From Rutidosis leptorrhynchoides (Eukaryota > Streptophyta > Magnoliopsida > Asterales > Asteraceae): 64,000 nucleotides of DNA. The stretch lies in contig NC_092333.1 of the NCBI RefSeq assembly GCF_046630445.1, positions 341,448,501 through 341,512,500 on the forward strand, given 5' to 3'. Of this stretch, positions 49,574-62,567 are shown piece by piece. The notes beneath the pieces were generated by a model. The model saw nothing but the letters and a program-made list of their open reading frames with translations, was not told where the DNA came from and did no database searches. Each line of letters starts with the position of its first letter. Position 1 is the first letter of the stretch. The translations under genes and the position numbers were made by a program.

Positions 49574-51303
49574 TAGCGCAATGGTAATAAACTCATCAAA
49601 TGATTTAGTCAGCGTATCAGAAGCAAAGACATTTTTCACAATCTTGGGGATGCCTACAATAAGTCGCCTAGTCTCATCTTGACTTGGCTGTAATTGTTCC
49701 TTTAAGACACTTTCAAAGTTGGTCAATGTTTCAATTTTATGAAGGTACCATTTCTCTTTCGCCACCATTCCAACAACACGAGCCTCAGCAGCACGCTTAG
49801 CAGCTATACCAACATCTAGCTCAAGTTTAGGTGTTTTCATTAGTTCAGAATCCTTCTCAATCCTTTCTGAATTATCCCGATGAACTCGATCAAAGCGTTC
49901 TAAACATTTTAAACTGTCAAACTCTGAAGCAATATTCCAGATAATACCTTGAGCTTGACATTTTCGAGCATCACCATCCGATAAATTTTCAAAAAAATGA
50001 AGAAGAGAAGGAGATACCATGGCTCCAAGATATTTCATAAAATCCTCATAACTACCAGAAGGACCCGCAATAAGGGATGATAGACCAGTTGTATCTAAAT
50101 TTGGGAGATTAATATGTGAACTGCTTGCACCAATGGTGTTACGCTGCCCGCGGGGGCGGAAGAGCAAGCCTTTTTTGTGTTTCTCCTTCAGAAGGACCAG
50201 CTGAATCAATATAGCATTTGTTATTTATTGAATTTTCCAAGTCGAGACATGATGATACGAAATTCAAAGAGGGATATATAAAAGGATCAACATTATAATA
50301 GCCACCATTACTTGGAATATATAAAAAGCAAAACATATTTTCTTCCGCAATGGATTCAAAAGAAGGATTACCAGCTGCACGACGTTTACGTGAATTTGAT
50401 CGAATTAAGGCTGATTCATCCATGGGTTCATTATTAGATAAGCTTTTTCCAAGTTTTTCATCTACCATTTTCTCATAAGCGAATTGTAGCTCCTCATACT
50501 TAATGTGACGCAAGGCGGTGAGCTAAGTAATGACTGCAGTAACAATATATCATATACATTATATAGTAGAAGTAAATGCACAAGAAAGATATATTTGTCT
50601 ATTTTAAACATACCTTTGTTCTTCAGCATAACAACAGCACAGCCATGTATGTCTGCATCCCACTCTGCATTAATTGAACATAAGGATAACATGTGTTCTG
50701 GGTAGCGACGGTTAGGGATTTTCTCTTTCTTCATCACGTTTAGTAGTTGTCGTTCCCCTTTTGACAATTTAGGGTGGATAATCGTGGAAGTATCGAATGA
50801 AGTGCGCCAGTAGCGAGCTTTTAATGAACTATTGGGAATGACATCGCTATTAATAAAGAAGAAACTATCTTGCCAATTTTTCGGAACATCGCTGCAAGTA
50901 AGAAGGAGTCCGTCCATGCGTGTAATACAGAACCATCCTTTGTCGTATGCCTTAACAATAGCAAGGTGACAAAGGAGGCGAACAGAAGGTGTAATGCTGC
51001 GAGCGTGACAATACATCTCAAACAGCAATATTTTTTGAATCGACAAAGGTTTAAATTGGCTAACGCTTACGCCATAAAACTACAAACATTCAAATAGAAT
51101 GTTGTAAAAGGGATTCGAAGAAGTGAATAGAATAACAAACGGCCGTAAATGGCAAATTTTCCAGAAGGAGGATGGGAAGCACGTTCGTGTGGAAGTGAAA
51201 TTACGGCGTTGGCCCAAAAAAAATTAGGAAATAATTTTTTAACGCGATTTAAATAGGCTGGTGTGATTTCACTGGGAATGTTGTCTACATTAAGGGGAGC
51301 CAT
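49574..51303 (-). pseudogene. TAT-C antisense ORF (aORF), N-terminal and middle pieces
   Basis: The minus-strand ATG at 51303 opens a frame with SGKFAIYGRLLFYS...RIPFTTFYLNV. After a one-base loss near 51072 it continues with SIQKILLFEMYCHA and KNWQDSFFFINSDVIP. This is the pattern of the plant 'putative gypsy-type transposon' domain (Pfam PF04195, from memory). A possible 85-nt intron has donor AAAG|GTATGT at about 50615 and acceptor CTGCAG near 50530, but the spliced frame meets a stop. Another frameshift lies near 50150. The middle part has a helical KLELDVGIAAKRAAEARV segment. TEK-D then interrupts it, and the end is at 35902. Tat elements are known to carry such an ORF antisense between pol and the 3' LTR, which fits its place and strand. 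Role unknown. Confidence 0.78.
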
Positions 51304-51675
51304 TGATTAACAATTAAAGAAGGGAATTGTTGCATGAATTTAAGGTAGATGAAGGTTTAATTTGGGTCGAGTAAATGTGAAACAGTGAAACCCAAGCATT
51401 AAATAGAGGGGTGAAAATGAACAGTTGACGGTTAATCGCATGGATGATATGTTGCCACGTTTCGGGTGTGCAAATATGCGAGAAGTATAAATCTAATTTA
51501 AAACCAAAATTCAAAATTCAAAAAGTTCCTTTTTGCAGACCATGATTGAAAAAGTGACTGTTGTCGCAGAGAAACAGAACGACTGTAGCAGGTTTATGTT
51601 CCCGAGGAAAAAGGCATCTTTTATTTTTTTAGTTTAATGACTTTATTTTTTACAAAAATAAAGATATTAAACTGA
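51304..51675 (+). other. TAT-C 3' region between aORF and TEK-F
   Basis: Contains the upstream side of the aORF, AT-rich and non-coding. A purine-rich AAACTGAAGGGA at its end, interrupted by the TEK-F insertion, may be the TAT-C PPT. Confidence 0.4.
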
Positions 51676-51741
51676 AGGGATGTAACAACCCAAACCAATA
51701 ACCAACCGAATACGCGAAACAAAAAAAAAATTTATCAGTAG

Positions 51742-51780
51742 AGTGCGCCACGCGCACCCCTTGGGGTGCGTGGCGCGCAC
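51742..51780. repeat. GC-rich inverted repeat near LTR end
   Basis: Core CGCACCCC-TT-GGGGTGCG with longer imperfect arms. Copy in the other LTR at 58692-58731. Confidence 0.85.
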
Positions 51781-52450
51781 ATGCCCACATTCAGTTCTGT
51801 CAGGTTTTATAAATTTTCAATTAAAGATCTCCCACTTTCCGACATATTTAGACGAAACGCTTTTCACAACATGTCATAATAGTTAAAACTCACACGATTC
51901 AATAATAAAATGAGTTTTACAAAACGGGGCCCACATCGGCCGTTTTAATAGTTTCATACAAAACACGAGTTTCGACCACATTAGTTTAATTTCCAAACGA
52001 CACTATGAGCATGGTGTTTGGGGGTTAAACTACCCAAATATCGGTCAAACTCCAAAAGCTATAACATCCCAAAAGCGTCCCCTAAGCAACAAGCGGGATC
52101 TCTAATCCTAACGAATGCCCTTACCCTTGTCAACACCGGATCCTATAAAAAGATAAATAACGAGAGGGTAAGCAAAGCTTAGTGAATGCAATAGTTATAC
52201 ACATACATATATAATATACCTACTTGCAAACACTCAATAAACATACCGAATACATGCTAGCAATACAATTAGCTCATCATCAATACGAGGCTACCAACCT
52301 CCAATATCACAAGCTAGCATAACAATCGCATAAATATATATAACTCGAACAATATAATATGCTTTCGCTTACAACACAATAACCATGGTTAACCAATCGT
52401 ACTAGGGAATGGCGCCCGCAAAAGGCTATCGGAGTTCACAACATCCATTA

Positions 52451-52698
52451 GTGTACTTAGCACCTCGTATCACTAACCCCCGGGTGGCATCTTAACACCT
52501 CGATACTTCACCCTCGGGTGGCGTCTTAACACCTTGACACTTCACCCATTATTATGGAGTGGCGTCTTAACACCTCGACACTTCACTCCTAGGTGGCATC
52601 TTAACACCTCGATGCTTCACCTCGAGTGGCATCTTAACACCTCGATGCTTCACTCGTCACATGAAACGTGGTGTCTTAGCACCTCGACACTTCACATC
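52451..52698. repeat. Tandem repeat, about 31 bp x 7, in TEK-F LTR
   Basis: Unit consensus GGCRTCTTAACACCTCGAYR plus CTTCACYC. Repeated in the other LTR at 59401-59648. A 60-codon frame across it (52534-52716) is only the translated repeat. Confidence 0.9.
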
Positions 52699-53600
52699 TT
52701 ACGCTACAACAAATAAATACATTATATACCTACACATATAATTATTCCACTCACCTTAATGATTCGGTGACGGTTTTATACTTCCGCAAGCTTCAACGCA
52801 AAGTACCTAATATAATAAGTACTTCAATCAACACAATAGCTAGTTGGACTAAATACCAACAATTCACTTATGTGCATTTAATGACTTAAATGCATTAAAT
52901 GCCCCATTTTCACCAAAACCACCCTATAAGGGTCAAGACCATCATTAATCACTTAAAAGCTAGTGATTAAGGTCCAACAACACTAACCATTACACAATTA
53001 GGGTATTTCATACCCATATTTCCCAATTAGGTCAATCATTAGCCCTTTGACTAATTTAAAGTCAATGCACCCATTTCGGGTTATCTACTAACCCATATAA
53101 CACCCATTTACTAATTAGCTAGGTGTGCTAGTGATTGACTAACCAATTAGAACTCATAAACATCAATTAACATTTTGAAACCCTAGGTTAGTTACCATTG
53201 AGTCTTTATGACTCCATCTTACCCAAGAACACCTAAAATCACCAAATATGGGTTTTATGGTTTTCATTTACCTAAACCCTAACCCTTACACAAAATCAAA
53301 GTAAGGAAATTAAAGTTAGAACATACCACTACAACCAAAACGTAGCTAGAGAAGAGATGAACAACTTTATAACTTGAGCTAAGACTCAAAACTAGCTCCT
53401 CCTTCCTTTGCTTGAGCTTTCTCACACAAGAATGTCACTTTCTCTCTCTAAAATTGAAGTGAAGAAGATAAGGTTGTTGAAAATGGAGTGAATGATACCC
53501 CAAGATCTGACCTACTGGCCTCCAACTCGTCCACAAGTGAAATTACCAAAATGCCCATCAAAATATCCGAATAAAACAAACAGAACCCGGCTACAGTGAG

Positions 53601-53640
53601 GAGTGCGCCAGGCGCACCCCTAAGTGTGCGCTGAGCGCAC
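53601..53640. repeat. Second GC-rich module near the other LTR end
   Basis: GAGTGCGCCAGGCGCACCCC followed by TAAGTGTGCGCTGAGCGCAC. It is a diverged direct copy of the 51742 module. Copy in the other LTR at 60521-60560. Confidence 0.8.
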
Positions 53641-53741
53641 CCTGCTCAGTTCGCCCTCTGACCTCTGTTTTAATATACAAGGTCACCCACACCTCATGTA
53701 CCCTATTTACTCTGCTGTACAATGAAGATTAGGGTCTTACA

Positions 53742-53754
53742 ACTCTCCTCCAAT
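53742..53754 (-). promoter_or_regulatory. TEK-F polypurine tract
   Basis: The minus strand reads TTGGAGGAGAGT directly before the LTR start TGTAAGACCC. Confidence 0.85.
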
Positions 53755-53778
53755 TGAATCGGAGCGCGTCCTCGCGAT

Positions 53779-56700
53779 CTAAGCCGCATGACAAGAGGGA
53801 AGATAGACCAACACAAACTCTTCGGGCTCCCAAGTAAGTTCGGAACCTTTACTACGACGCCATTGAACTTTAAAAGTTCTCACTTCTTTATTTCTCAACC
53901 TTTTGACCTTCTCATCGAGTATGGCAATCGGCTCCTCAATATACTCTAACTTATTGTTTAGCTCAATCTCGTCTAATGGCACCCATGATGAATCATCCGC
54001 AAGACAGTTACGGAGATGGGAAACATGAAATGTATTATGGATCCCCGCAAGCTCTTCGGGTAATTCCAAACGATACGCGATTTTACCAACACGAGCTAAA
54101 ATTTTAAAAGGACCAATAAACCGAGGAGCTAACTTTCCCCATTTTTGAAACCGAATAACACCTTTCCATGGTGAAACCTTAAGCATCACCATGTCACCTT
54201 CTTGAAATTTGATCTTTCATCTACGCTTGTCGGCATACGACTTTTGTCTATCTTGAGCCTTTTTCAAATGTTCCCTAATCATATCAATCTTGCTATTCGT
54301 CTCTAAGACCAAATCGGTACTCCCGATTTCTTTTTGACCAATCCCACCCCAACTAATCAGAGTTCGACATATTCGCCCATAAAGCATCTCATAAAGTGGC
54401 ATCCCGATACTAGTATGATAACTATTATTGTACGAGAATTCTACCAAAGGTAAGTGCTCATCCCAACTACCACCGAAATCAATAATACACGCCCGTAGCA
54501 TATCCTCCAAAGTTTGATTCGTACGTTCAGTTTGACCGTCCGTTTGAGGATGATACGCCGTGCTCAATTTCAATTGTGTGGCCATATCTTCATGAAACTT
54601 TTCCCAAAACCGAGATGTAAAACGGGTATCTCGATCCGAAATAATACATATAGGAACCCCGTGTCTCGCTATCACCTCCTTGATAAACAACTTAGCCAAA
54701 GTCTCCGATGATATCGCTTCCCGAATGGGAAGAAACAAGGCACATTTCGTCAACCGATCAACTATCACCCAAATCGAATCAAATTGGGTTCTCGCTGTCT
54801 TTGGTAATTTTGTAATGAAATCCATGGTAATGTGCTCCCATTTCCATTTCGGGATTTCTAACGGTTGTAACTTACCATACGGCTTTTGGTGTTCGGCTTT
54901 AACTTGCAAACACGTGACACATTGCTCAACATACTTAACAACATCACGTTTCATGCCCGGCCACCAATAATCCTTTCTCAATTCAAGATACATTTTCGTC
55001 GCGCCCGGATGAATGGAATACTTTGACTTATGTGCTTCATCAAGTAGCACTCGTCGATAATCCCCCATCTTAGGCACCCACACTCTTCCTTGAAAAGATA
55101 ACAAACCACGCGAACCCATAGTAATGAATTCCGATTGCCCCACAATTCGTTCCGCATACTTGTTGTGAATGTAAGCTTCAATTTGAATCACACCAAGTTT
55201 TTCAATAAAATCGTTAGTAATAATCATACGTAACAATCCTAATCGTAACGCCGGGTGGTGACTCTTTCGACTTAACGCATCCGCGACTACATTCGCCTTG
55301 CCCGGATGATAAAGTATTTCACAATCAAAATCTTTCACCACATCCATCCATCTACGTTGACGATAATTCAAATCTCTTTGATCAAAAAGATGTTTCAAAC
55401 TCTTGTGATCCAAATAAATCGTACACTTGACACCATACAAGTAATGGCGCCAAATTTTCAACGCATGAACAACTGCCGCCAACTCAAGATCATGAGTCGG
55501 ATATCTCGTTTCGTGTTCCTTTAGTTGTCGAGAGGCATAAGCGATGACTTTACCTCTTTGCATTAGAACACACCCGAGCCCATTTAACGAAGCATCACAA
55601 TAAAATGTCATGTCTTCCACTCCTTCCGACAACACTAACACCGGAGCTTGACACAATTTCTCTTTTAGCAATTGAAAAGCAATTTCTTGCTCGTTCTCCC
55701 AAGTAAATCTCGCGTTCTTCCTCGTCAATTTCGTCAACGAAGAATCGATCTAAGAAAAGTCTTGGATAAACCGACGATAATAACCGGCCAATCAGAGAAA
55801 ACTTCGGATTTCCGTAGGCGTAGTCGGTCATCCCCAACTCTTTACCGTCTCAATCTTCCCCGGATCCACTTGAATACCATTTTCGTTCACGATATGGCCA
55901 AGGAATTGAACTTCCCTTAGCCAAAATTCACATTTGGAGAATTTAGCATACAACTTCTCCTTCTGCAACGTCTTTAACACACACCGCAAATGAAGTTCAT
56001 GTTCTTTCATACTCTTCGAATAGACAAGTATGTCGTCAATGAACACAATTACCGACTTGTCCAACATAGGTTGGCACACTCGGTTCATAAGATCCATGAA
56101 TGCCGCCGGTGCATTCGTAAGACCAAAAGACATTACGACGAATTCAAAATGCCCATAACGCATTCGAAAAGCCGTTTTCTCGATATCTTCCTCACGGACC
56201 CGCATTTGGTGATAGCCGGACCGTAGGTCGATTTTGGAGAAATACGTTGCACCTTGGAGTTGGTCAAACAAATCGTCAATCCTAGGCAAAGGATAACGAT
56301 TTTTGATCGTCACTTTGTTCAACTCCCGATAATCGATGCACATACGCATACTACCATCCTTCTTCTTCACGAATAAAACCGGAGCGCCCCAAGGCGAAGC
56401 ACTCGGTCGGATAAAACCCTTTTCAAGCAACTCTTGGGTTTGATTTAACAACTCTTGCATTTCCGTTGGTGCTAAACGATAAGGAGTTTTAGCAATGGGG
56501 GTAGCCCCCGGAACCAACTCAATGCGAAATTCAACTTGTCTTTCTGCCGGGACACCCGGTAACTCATCCGAAAAAACGTCTTCAAATTCACTTACCACCG
56601 GAATTTCACGAATGGATGGTGGCTCATCTCGAGTATCAACGACATGGGCAAGAAAAGCCATGCCACCACTAACAAGAAAACGACGTGCCCGTGCAAAAGT

Positions 56701-58247
56701 GCATATCGGCACAAGTCTTCTCCGTTTATCACCGTGAATAATTAACTCTCCCACACTTGGGGTCTTCACACGAATAAACTTTTCATGGCACGCAATATCG
56801 GCTCTATTATGATCGAGCCAATCCATACCAACAACGATATCAAAATCACCCAAAGTCATCGGGATGAGATCAATTTTAAAGTTTTCGGCACCAAACACAA
56901 CATCACAATTTTTACACACATCAACCACTAGCACCGTTTTGCCGTCCGCTATTTCGACTTCTACCGGACGACTTAACTTAGCTAACGGTCTATTAAGTTT
57001 AGGCAAAAATTTTGGAGACACAAACGACAAATTTGCACCGCTATCAAATAGAATTCTAGCCGGATTAAAGTTAACCATAAAAGTACCTGAGACAACTTCG
57101 TTGGATTGCTTGGCTTCATCATTCGTCATCAAATAGTTGCGACCCCTAGCCATACCTGCCGCCTTCTCTAGACGCTTAACATTATCGTTTCTCAAATCGG
57201 GACACTCCGGCTTCTTATGCCCTTCTTTACCGCAATTAAAACAAGTGAGCTTGTTTCCGGAAGATGGTTTCGGAAAATCACGAGCCATATGACCCGCTTG
57301 CCCACAATTGTAGCACGAAAAAGAAAAACCACAGGAAGCACCCTTCTTCAAGCTATTGACACTTTCCGAACCCTTCTTGTTCTTGTTCTTCTTGCTGGAA
57401 AAGTTAGAAGGACTTGAACCTTCAAACTTTCTTTTAGAAAAAGTGAAATCGCTTTTTCTTGGAACCTCCGGCTCAAAACCCCGAGCCAATTCAAATAACT
57501 CTTCAAAAGACTTAGCCGCTCCTCGACTAATCTTACCCTTATACTCGTCATTCATGGTACGGTAGAAATCTTTCATTAGCTTGTGATCATCACCAACATA
57601 TTTCGGACAAAAACGAGTCTTTACCAAGAAGGTAGACTTGAGAGTAACCAAGTCCATTGAACCTTGTTGCAAATTGTGCAACTCGTCCCGGATTCTATCA
57701 AGATCGGAAGAAGTTCGGTATTCTTTGAAAAATTCCTTCTTGAACTCTTCCCACGTCAACTCATACATTGCTCCTCACCATATAAGTTGATTTTATTATC
57801 CCACCACAACTTAGCTTCTTCCCACAACATACTAGAACCATACCTCGCCTTCTTCTCGGGAGGACATTCCGCGGTACGGAAAGCTCCCTCTATATCGGAA
57901 ATCCAACTTGTGCTTTTCAACGGATCCAGTACCCCATTAAACATCAGGGGTTGAGCATCCTTGAAATTTTTGTAATGGAAGTCCCGCCTTCCATTCCCAC
58001 CGTTACCATCACCTCCATCACCACGCGGATGAATGTTTCTAGCTTCTAATGCCTCCTCGATCGTGGCATTCATTCGCTCATTTATCATTTCGGTTACTTG
58101 CCCATCAACCGACTATTGGAAAACCTTTCGAACGTTGTCAAGAAAATCCTTTTTTAGCCTTTTAAAGATGGCCTCAACCTTGGCCGTGAGTTCAACGTCC
58201 TCACTCGTGCTTCCATCATTGGTGTCATGTCCATTTCTCATCTTCAT
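53779..58247 (-). pseudogene. TEK-F gag-pol polyprotein, broken
   Basis: The start is the ATG at 58247 (or 58241), from which a gag N-terminus reads. Lesions: TAG near 58112; a frameshift near 57770; TGA at 55828 and further TGA and TAG stops before 55740; TGA at 54217 where an Arg codon is expected. Domains: gag; two zinc knuckles near 57190-57330 (one with Phe for its last Cys); protease DSGAN near 57040; RT with FIDD near 56030; RNase H (about 55620 down); integrase HHCC and DDE (about 55000-54500); chromodomain-like end with TWEPEEF near 53830. After the frameshift all pieces share one frame. Confidence 0.92.
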
Positions 58248-58611
58248 TCTATAAAACGAAGTAAATTAAGCAACGAAACAAAAAGGACTTAACACATATG
58301 TATATACATATACACCACACTACCCCATCTTGCTCAACAATCGTCGTACATCGCTTGTTTGACACGATTTGAAACCGAATGGTAGCTAATCATTGTAACG
58401 CGATCACGTCGCATTAATTCGATAGTACGACGTCTATCTCTCTTGATGATTTGCTAAAACAACACAAAACAGTTAGTGCAAGGTTAATTCAAATAAACCT
58501 AAGCACTAATCAACTCCCGGTCCGATCCGTCTCCTACAAGTCCCGCATAAAGCGCATAGACAAATAACTCTAAGTCTAGGCACCTATCTCAAGTCGCCTA
58601 AATCCCTTAGA

Positions 58612-58627
58612 CCATGCTCTGATACCA
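58612..58627 (-). promoter_or_regulatory. TEK-F primer binding site (tRNA-Met)
   Basis: The minus strand reads TGGTATCAGAGCATGG two bases after the LTR end. The leader down to 58248 (about 360 nt) has no ORF. Confidence 0.9.
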
Positions 58628-58629
58628 CT

Positions 58630-60661
58630 TGTAACAACCCAAACCAATAACCAACCGAATACGCGAAACAAAAACAAAAAATTTACCAGTAGAGTGCGCC
58701 ACGCGCACCCCTTGGGGTGCGCGGTGCGCACAGGCCCACATTCAGTTCTGTCCGGTTTTGTAAATTTTCAATTAAAGATCTCCCACTTCCCGACATATTT
58801 AGATGAAACGCTTTTCACAACATGTCATAATAGTTAAAACTCACACGATTCAATAATAAAATGAGTTTTATAAAATGGGGCCCACATCGGCCGTTTTACG
58901 AGTTTCATACAAAACACGAGTTTCGACCACATTAGTTTAATTTCCAAACGACACTATGAGCATGGTGTTTGGGGGTTAAACTACCCAAATATGGTCAAAC
59001 TCCAAAAGCTATAACATCTCAAAAGCGTCCCCTACGCAACAAGCGGGATCTCTAATCCAAACGAATGCCCTTACCCTTGTCAACACCGGATCCTATAAAA
59101 AGATAAACAACGAGAGGGTAAGCAAAGCTTAGTGAATGCAATAATTATACACATACATATATAATATACCTACTTGCAAACACTCAATACACATACCGAA
59201 TACATGCTAGCAACACAATTAGCTCATCATCAATACGAGGCTACCAACCTCCAATACCACAAGCTAGCATAACAATCGCATAAATATATATAACTCGAAC
59301 AATATAATATGCTTTCGCTTACAACACAATAACCATGGTTAACCAATCGTACAAGGGAATGGCGCCCGCGAAAGGCCATCGGAGTTCACAACATCCATTA
59401 GTGTACTTAGCACCTCGTATCACTAACCCCCAGGTGGCATCTTAACACCTCGATACTTCACCTTCGGGTGGCGTCTTAACACCTCGAGACTTCACCCTTT
59501 ATTATGGAGTGGCGTCTTAACACCTCGACACTTCACTCCTAGGTGGCATCTTAACACCTCGATGCTTCACCTCGAGTGGCATCTTAACACCTCGATGCTT
59601 CACTCGTCACGTGAAACGTGGTGTCTTAGCACCTCGACACTTCACATCTCACGCTACAACAAATAAGTACATTATATACCTACACATATAATTATTCCAC
59701 TCACCTTAACGATTCGGTGACGGTTTTATACTTCCGCAAGCTTCAACGCAAAGTACCTAATATAATAAGTACTTCAATCAACACAATAGCTAGTTGGACT
59801 AAATACCAACAATTCACGTATGTGCATTTAATGACTTAAATGCATTAAATGCCCCATTTTCACCAAAACCGCCCTATAAGAGTCAAGACCATCATTAATC
59901 ACTTAAAAGCTAGTGATTAAGGTCCAACAACACTAACCATTACACAATTAGGTCAATCATTAGCCCTTTGGCTAATTTAAAGTCAACGCATCCATTTCGG
60001 GTTATCTACTAACCCATCTAACACCCATTTACTAATTAATTAGGTGTGCTAGTGATTGACTAACCAATTAGAACTCATAAACATCAATTAACATTTTGAA
60101 ACCCTAGGTTAGTTACCATTGAGTCTTTATGACTCCATCTTACCCAAGAACACCCAAAATTACCAAATATGGGTTTTATGTTCTTCATTTACCCAAACCC
60201 TAACCCTTACATAAAATTAAAATAAGGAAATTAAAGTTAGAACATACCACTACAACCAAAACATAGCTAGAGAAGAGATGAACAACTTTATAACTCGAGC
60301 TAAGACTCAAAACTAGCTCCTCCTTCCTTTGCTTGAGCTTTCTCACACAAGAATGTCACTTTCTCTCTCTAAAATTGAAGTGAAGAAGATAAGGTTATTG
60401 AAAATGGAGTGAATGATACCCCAAGATCTGACCTACTGCCTCCAACTCGTCCACAAGTGAAATTACCAAAATGCCCATCAAAATATCTGAATAAAACAAA
60501 CAGAACCCGGCTACAGTGAGGAGTGCGCCAGGCGCACCCCTAAGTGTGTGCTGAGCGCACCTTGCTCAGTTCGCCCTCTAACCTCTGTTTTAATATACAA
60601 GGTTACCCACACCTCATGTACCCTATTTACTCTGCTGTATAATGAAGATTAGGGTCTTACA
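58630..60661 (-). repeat. TEK-F 5' LTR (2032 bp)
   Basis: Pair of 51681-53741, with scattered differences (very roughly 2% by eye). Same hairpins and tandem array. Confidence 0.94.
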
Positions 60662-60666
60662 AGGGA

Positions 60667-61278
60667 CTTAATGGTGTATCTTAGGGGATACACGCATAAA
60701 AGCATTGTTTTTATACAAAAGAATGGATTAAAGAGCATAAAAGATAACAATATTTGAAGAATTTAAGCATTTACTGTCCAGAGTTTAGAAGGCTGCCCAG
60801 TGTTATGCGTAAGCCCTGCAGGCAGCTTATATTGTTAAGCCCTTTAGTTAAGCGCATGAGTGGCACGCAGCCACGTCAGCACACGCCACAGACGTTCCAG
60901 ATATTTGCATAATTGAATTAATCGGCGGTTGACACGTGATTTTTGAGAATTTCGGACATTCTACGCCTATAAATAGACCCCATGGGTCACCACATTTCAC
61001 AATCTGGATTTCAGTCAGAGAGAAGTACACTTTCTCTCTCACATAGTTCTTTCTCACTATAAAACATTAGCCGCTTAGCAACAGAACGCTAGACAGATCA
61101 ATTACTGATTGATCCAAAGATTGATTAAGGCCACCCCACGGATCTCTCATCCGTGTTCTGGGTCTGCGGGGATTATTTCCCAAAGGCAAACATCAATCGA
61201 CATCCAATCGCTCAACGCTAGGAGACTATTGTTCTGTACTGGTACCTTACACCCGCTATACAGAAAATATTACCAACA
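60667..61278 (+). repeat. Probable 3' LTR of TAT-C
   Basis: It follows the TAT-C 3' region directly once TEK-F and one AGGGA are removed. It has promoter architecture: TATAAATA at 60968-60975, followed by a CT-rich start-like region (61015-61045). Boundaries are not certain: a candidate start is TGGTGTATC near 60674 and a candidate end is ACCAACA at 61278. No second copy in the window allows confirmation. Confidence 0.4.
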
Positions 61279-61496
61279 TAGACTGACATTAGTGTTTTAT
61301 ATTAACATTTATTTACATCATATTACTATCTTGCATTGGTTATAAATAAAACTAATATAGATTGTTCCATCATATTTTAATCAATTAGTCATCCAAGTTC
61401 CTAAGTTTTCCAAGGAAAAAGAGATGGATGAATATAAGAAATATGGTATGACAACTGAATTCCCAGTTTTACATACTCATACCACGACATCAATGG
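61279..61496. other. Unassigned AT-rich stretch
   Basis: No ORF and no match to other parts of the window that I recognise. It may be the end of the TAT-C LTR or host flank. Confidence 0.3.
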
Positions 61497-62567
61497 TGAT
61501 GATACGTATAATGATCCGTCTCAAAAAGACACTAGTTAGCAGCTTCCCCGCTAGGATTTTTTACCCTGCAGAAGCCGATCCCTGAAAAGAACGTCTTCCC
61601 GGCATCACCTCAGTAACTTGACCAGAAGGTTACTTATACATGCACCCGGGAAGGCCCACATCAGACAGCGGCTAGCCGTGAACGCCATATAAAATCCGGC
61701 CTGGATAAGCATACACACTACCAGCATCACCTAGCCGGATGCAAAGGCATTAAGAAGATAAGGACTATATTAACACAAATAAGCCTGTCGATAAACCGGC
61801 AACTATTTTGCCCAGGTCATGACAGACACCGTGAAGAAACACTTGGAGTAAATACAAAGCAAGACCCCTCCCGACTAATCAAGGCATTCATCCGTAATGA
61901 CCTAGTCGGGGCCACCACACTACCGGAACTACTACAGCTTCTCGACTTTGTATTTCGACCCGGTACAAGCATAACGTCCCGGGACAAACACCTGTCCCGG
62001 AGCAAGTGCGATGTCCCGGAGCAGACACTTCATCTCGGAATGAGTTCTTGATCCCAGAACGAGCATACAAACAAGCTGCACGCCACGTCAGCCCACGAAT
62101 CTAGGAAAGTTTGTTAGGATCTGTTTGATTATTCTCATGAAAGGGAAATGTTCCACATCACCCCTCAAGATTGGCAAAGTTTGTTATAACCATGAAAGGG
62201 ACATGTGACACGTCACCATTCCCTCATAATGTCTATAAATACGTAAACAAGATCATTCATTCACCAACACTGGATGCATTAATGTTACTCTTCTCAAATT
62301 AATTACAAGTAACATCTCTCTAGTCGTTAACACAATTCCGATCAATACTCCGGTCATCATCGGAATTAACCTCCGCCTTAAGATATTAACTTATTCGATT
62401 CCGATCGAATAAGGTTAATCTAATCGATTGTTTTACGCTCTTGGAATCCATATTCCAAATCAGGGTTCGCACAATTATTGGAGTTAAAACATTCGATCCA
62501 TTCTTTTTCCCAAATCAAGCACTCAAACCCGAAATCTATTTATATTGTACGATTTTGGTTTGATCAA
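61497..62567 (+). repeat. Probable LTR and leader of TAT-G
   Basis: GC-richer than its surroundings. It has TATAAATA at 62234-62241 and short repeats of a TCCCGG-GCA type (61976-62067), and leads into a Tat-type gag at 62568. The LTR start (candidate TGATGATACG, 61497) and end are not fixed, and I did not find a clear primer site. Confidence 0.4.

Larger units (their letters stand above)
51681..53741 (-). repeat. TEK-F 3' LTR (2061 bp)
   Basis: Plus-strand ends TGTAACAACCC and GGGTCTTACA. It is longer than the other LTR, mainly because of about 30 bp near 52991-53020. It contains GC-rich hairpin modules near both ends and a tandem repeat in the middle. Confidence 0.94.
51681..60661 (-). mobile_element. 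TEK-F: complete but decayed chromovirus with 2-kb LTRs
   Basis: On the minus strand: 5' LTR 60661-58630, PBS, gag-pol (58247-53779), PPT, 3' LTR 53741-51681. The target duplication AGGGA is at 51676-51680 and 60662-60666. It is a family separate from TEK-1 and TEK-D: different LTRs, no extra ORF, and a PPT (GGAGGAGAGT) without the shared palindrome. It inserted near the end of TAT-C. Confidence 0.94.

Noticed and set aside
52451-52698. CRISPR-like array
   Set aside because: The repeats are contiguous with no unique spacers, lie inside an LTR and are duplicated in the partner LTR, in a plant genome.
61109-61345. 78-codon ORF downstream of the TATA box at 60968
   Set aside because: No domain, and it lies in a probable LTR R/U5 region. 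Length is compatible with chance.
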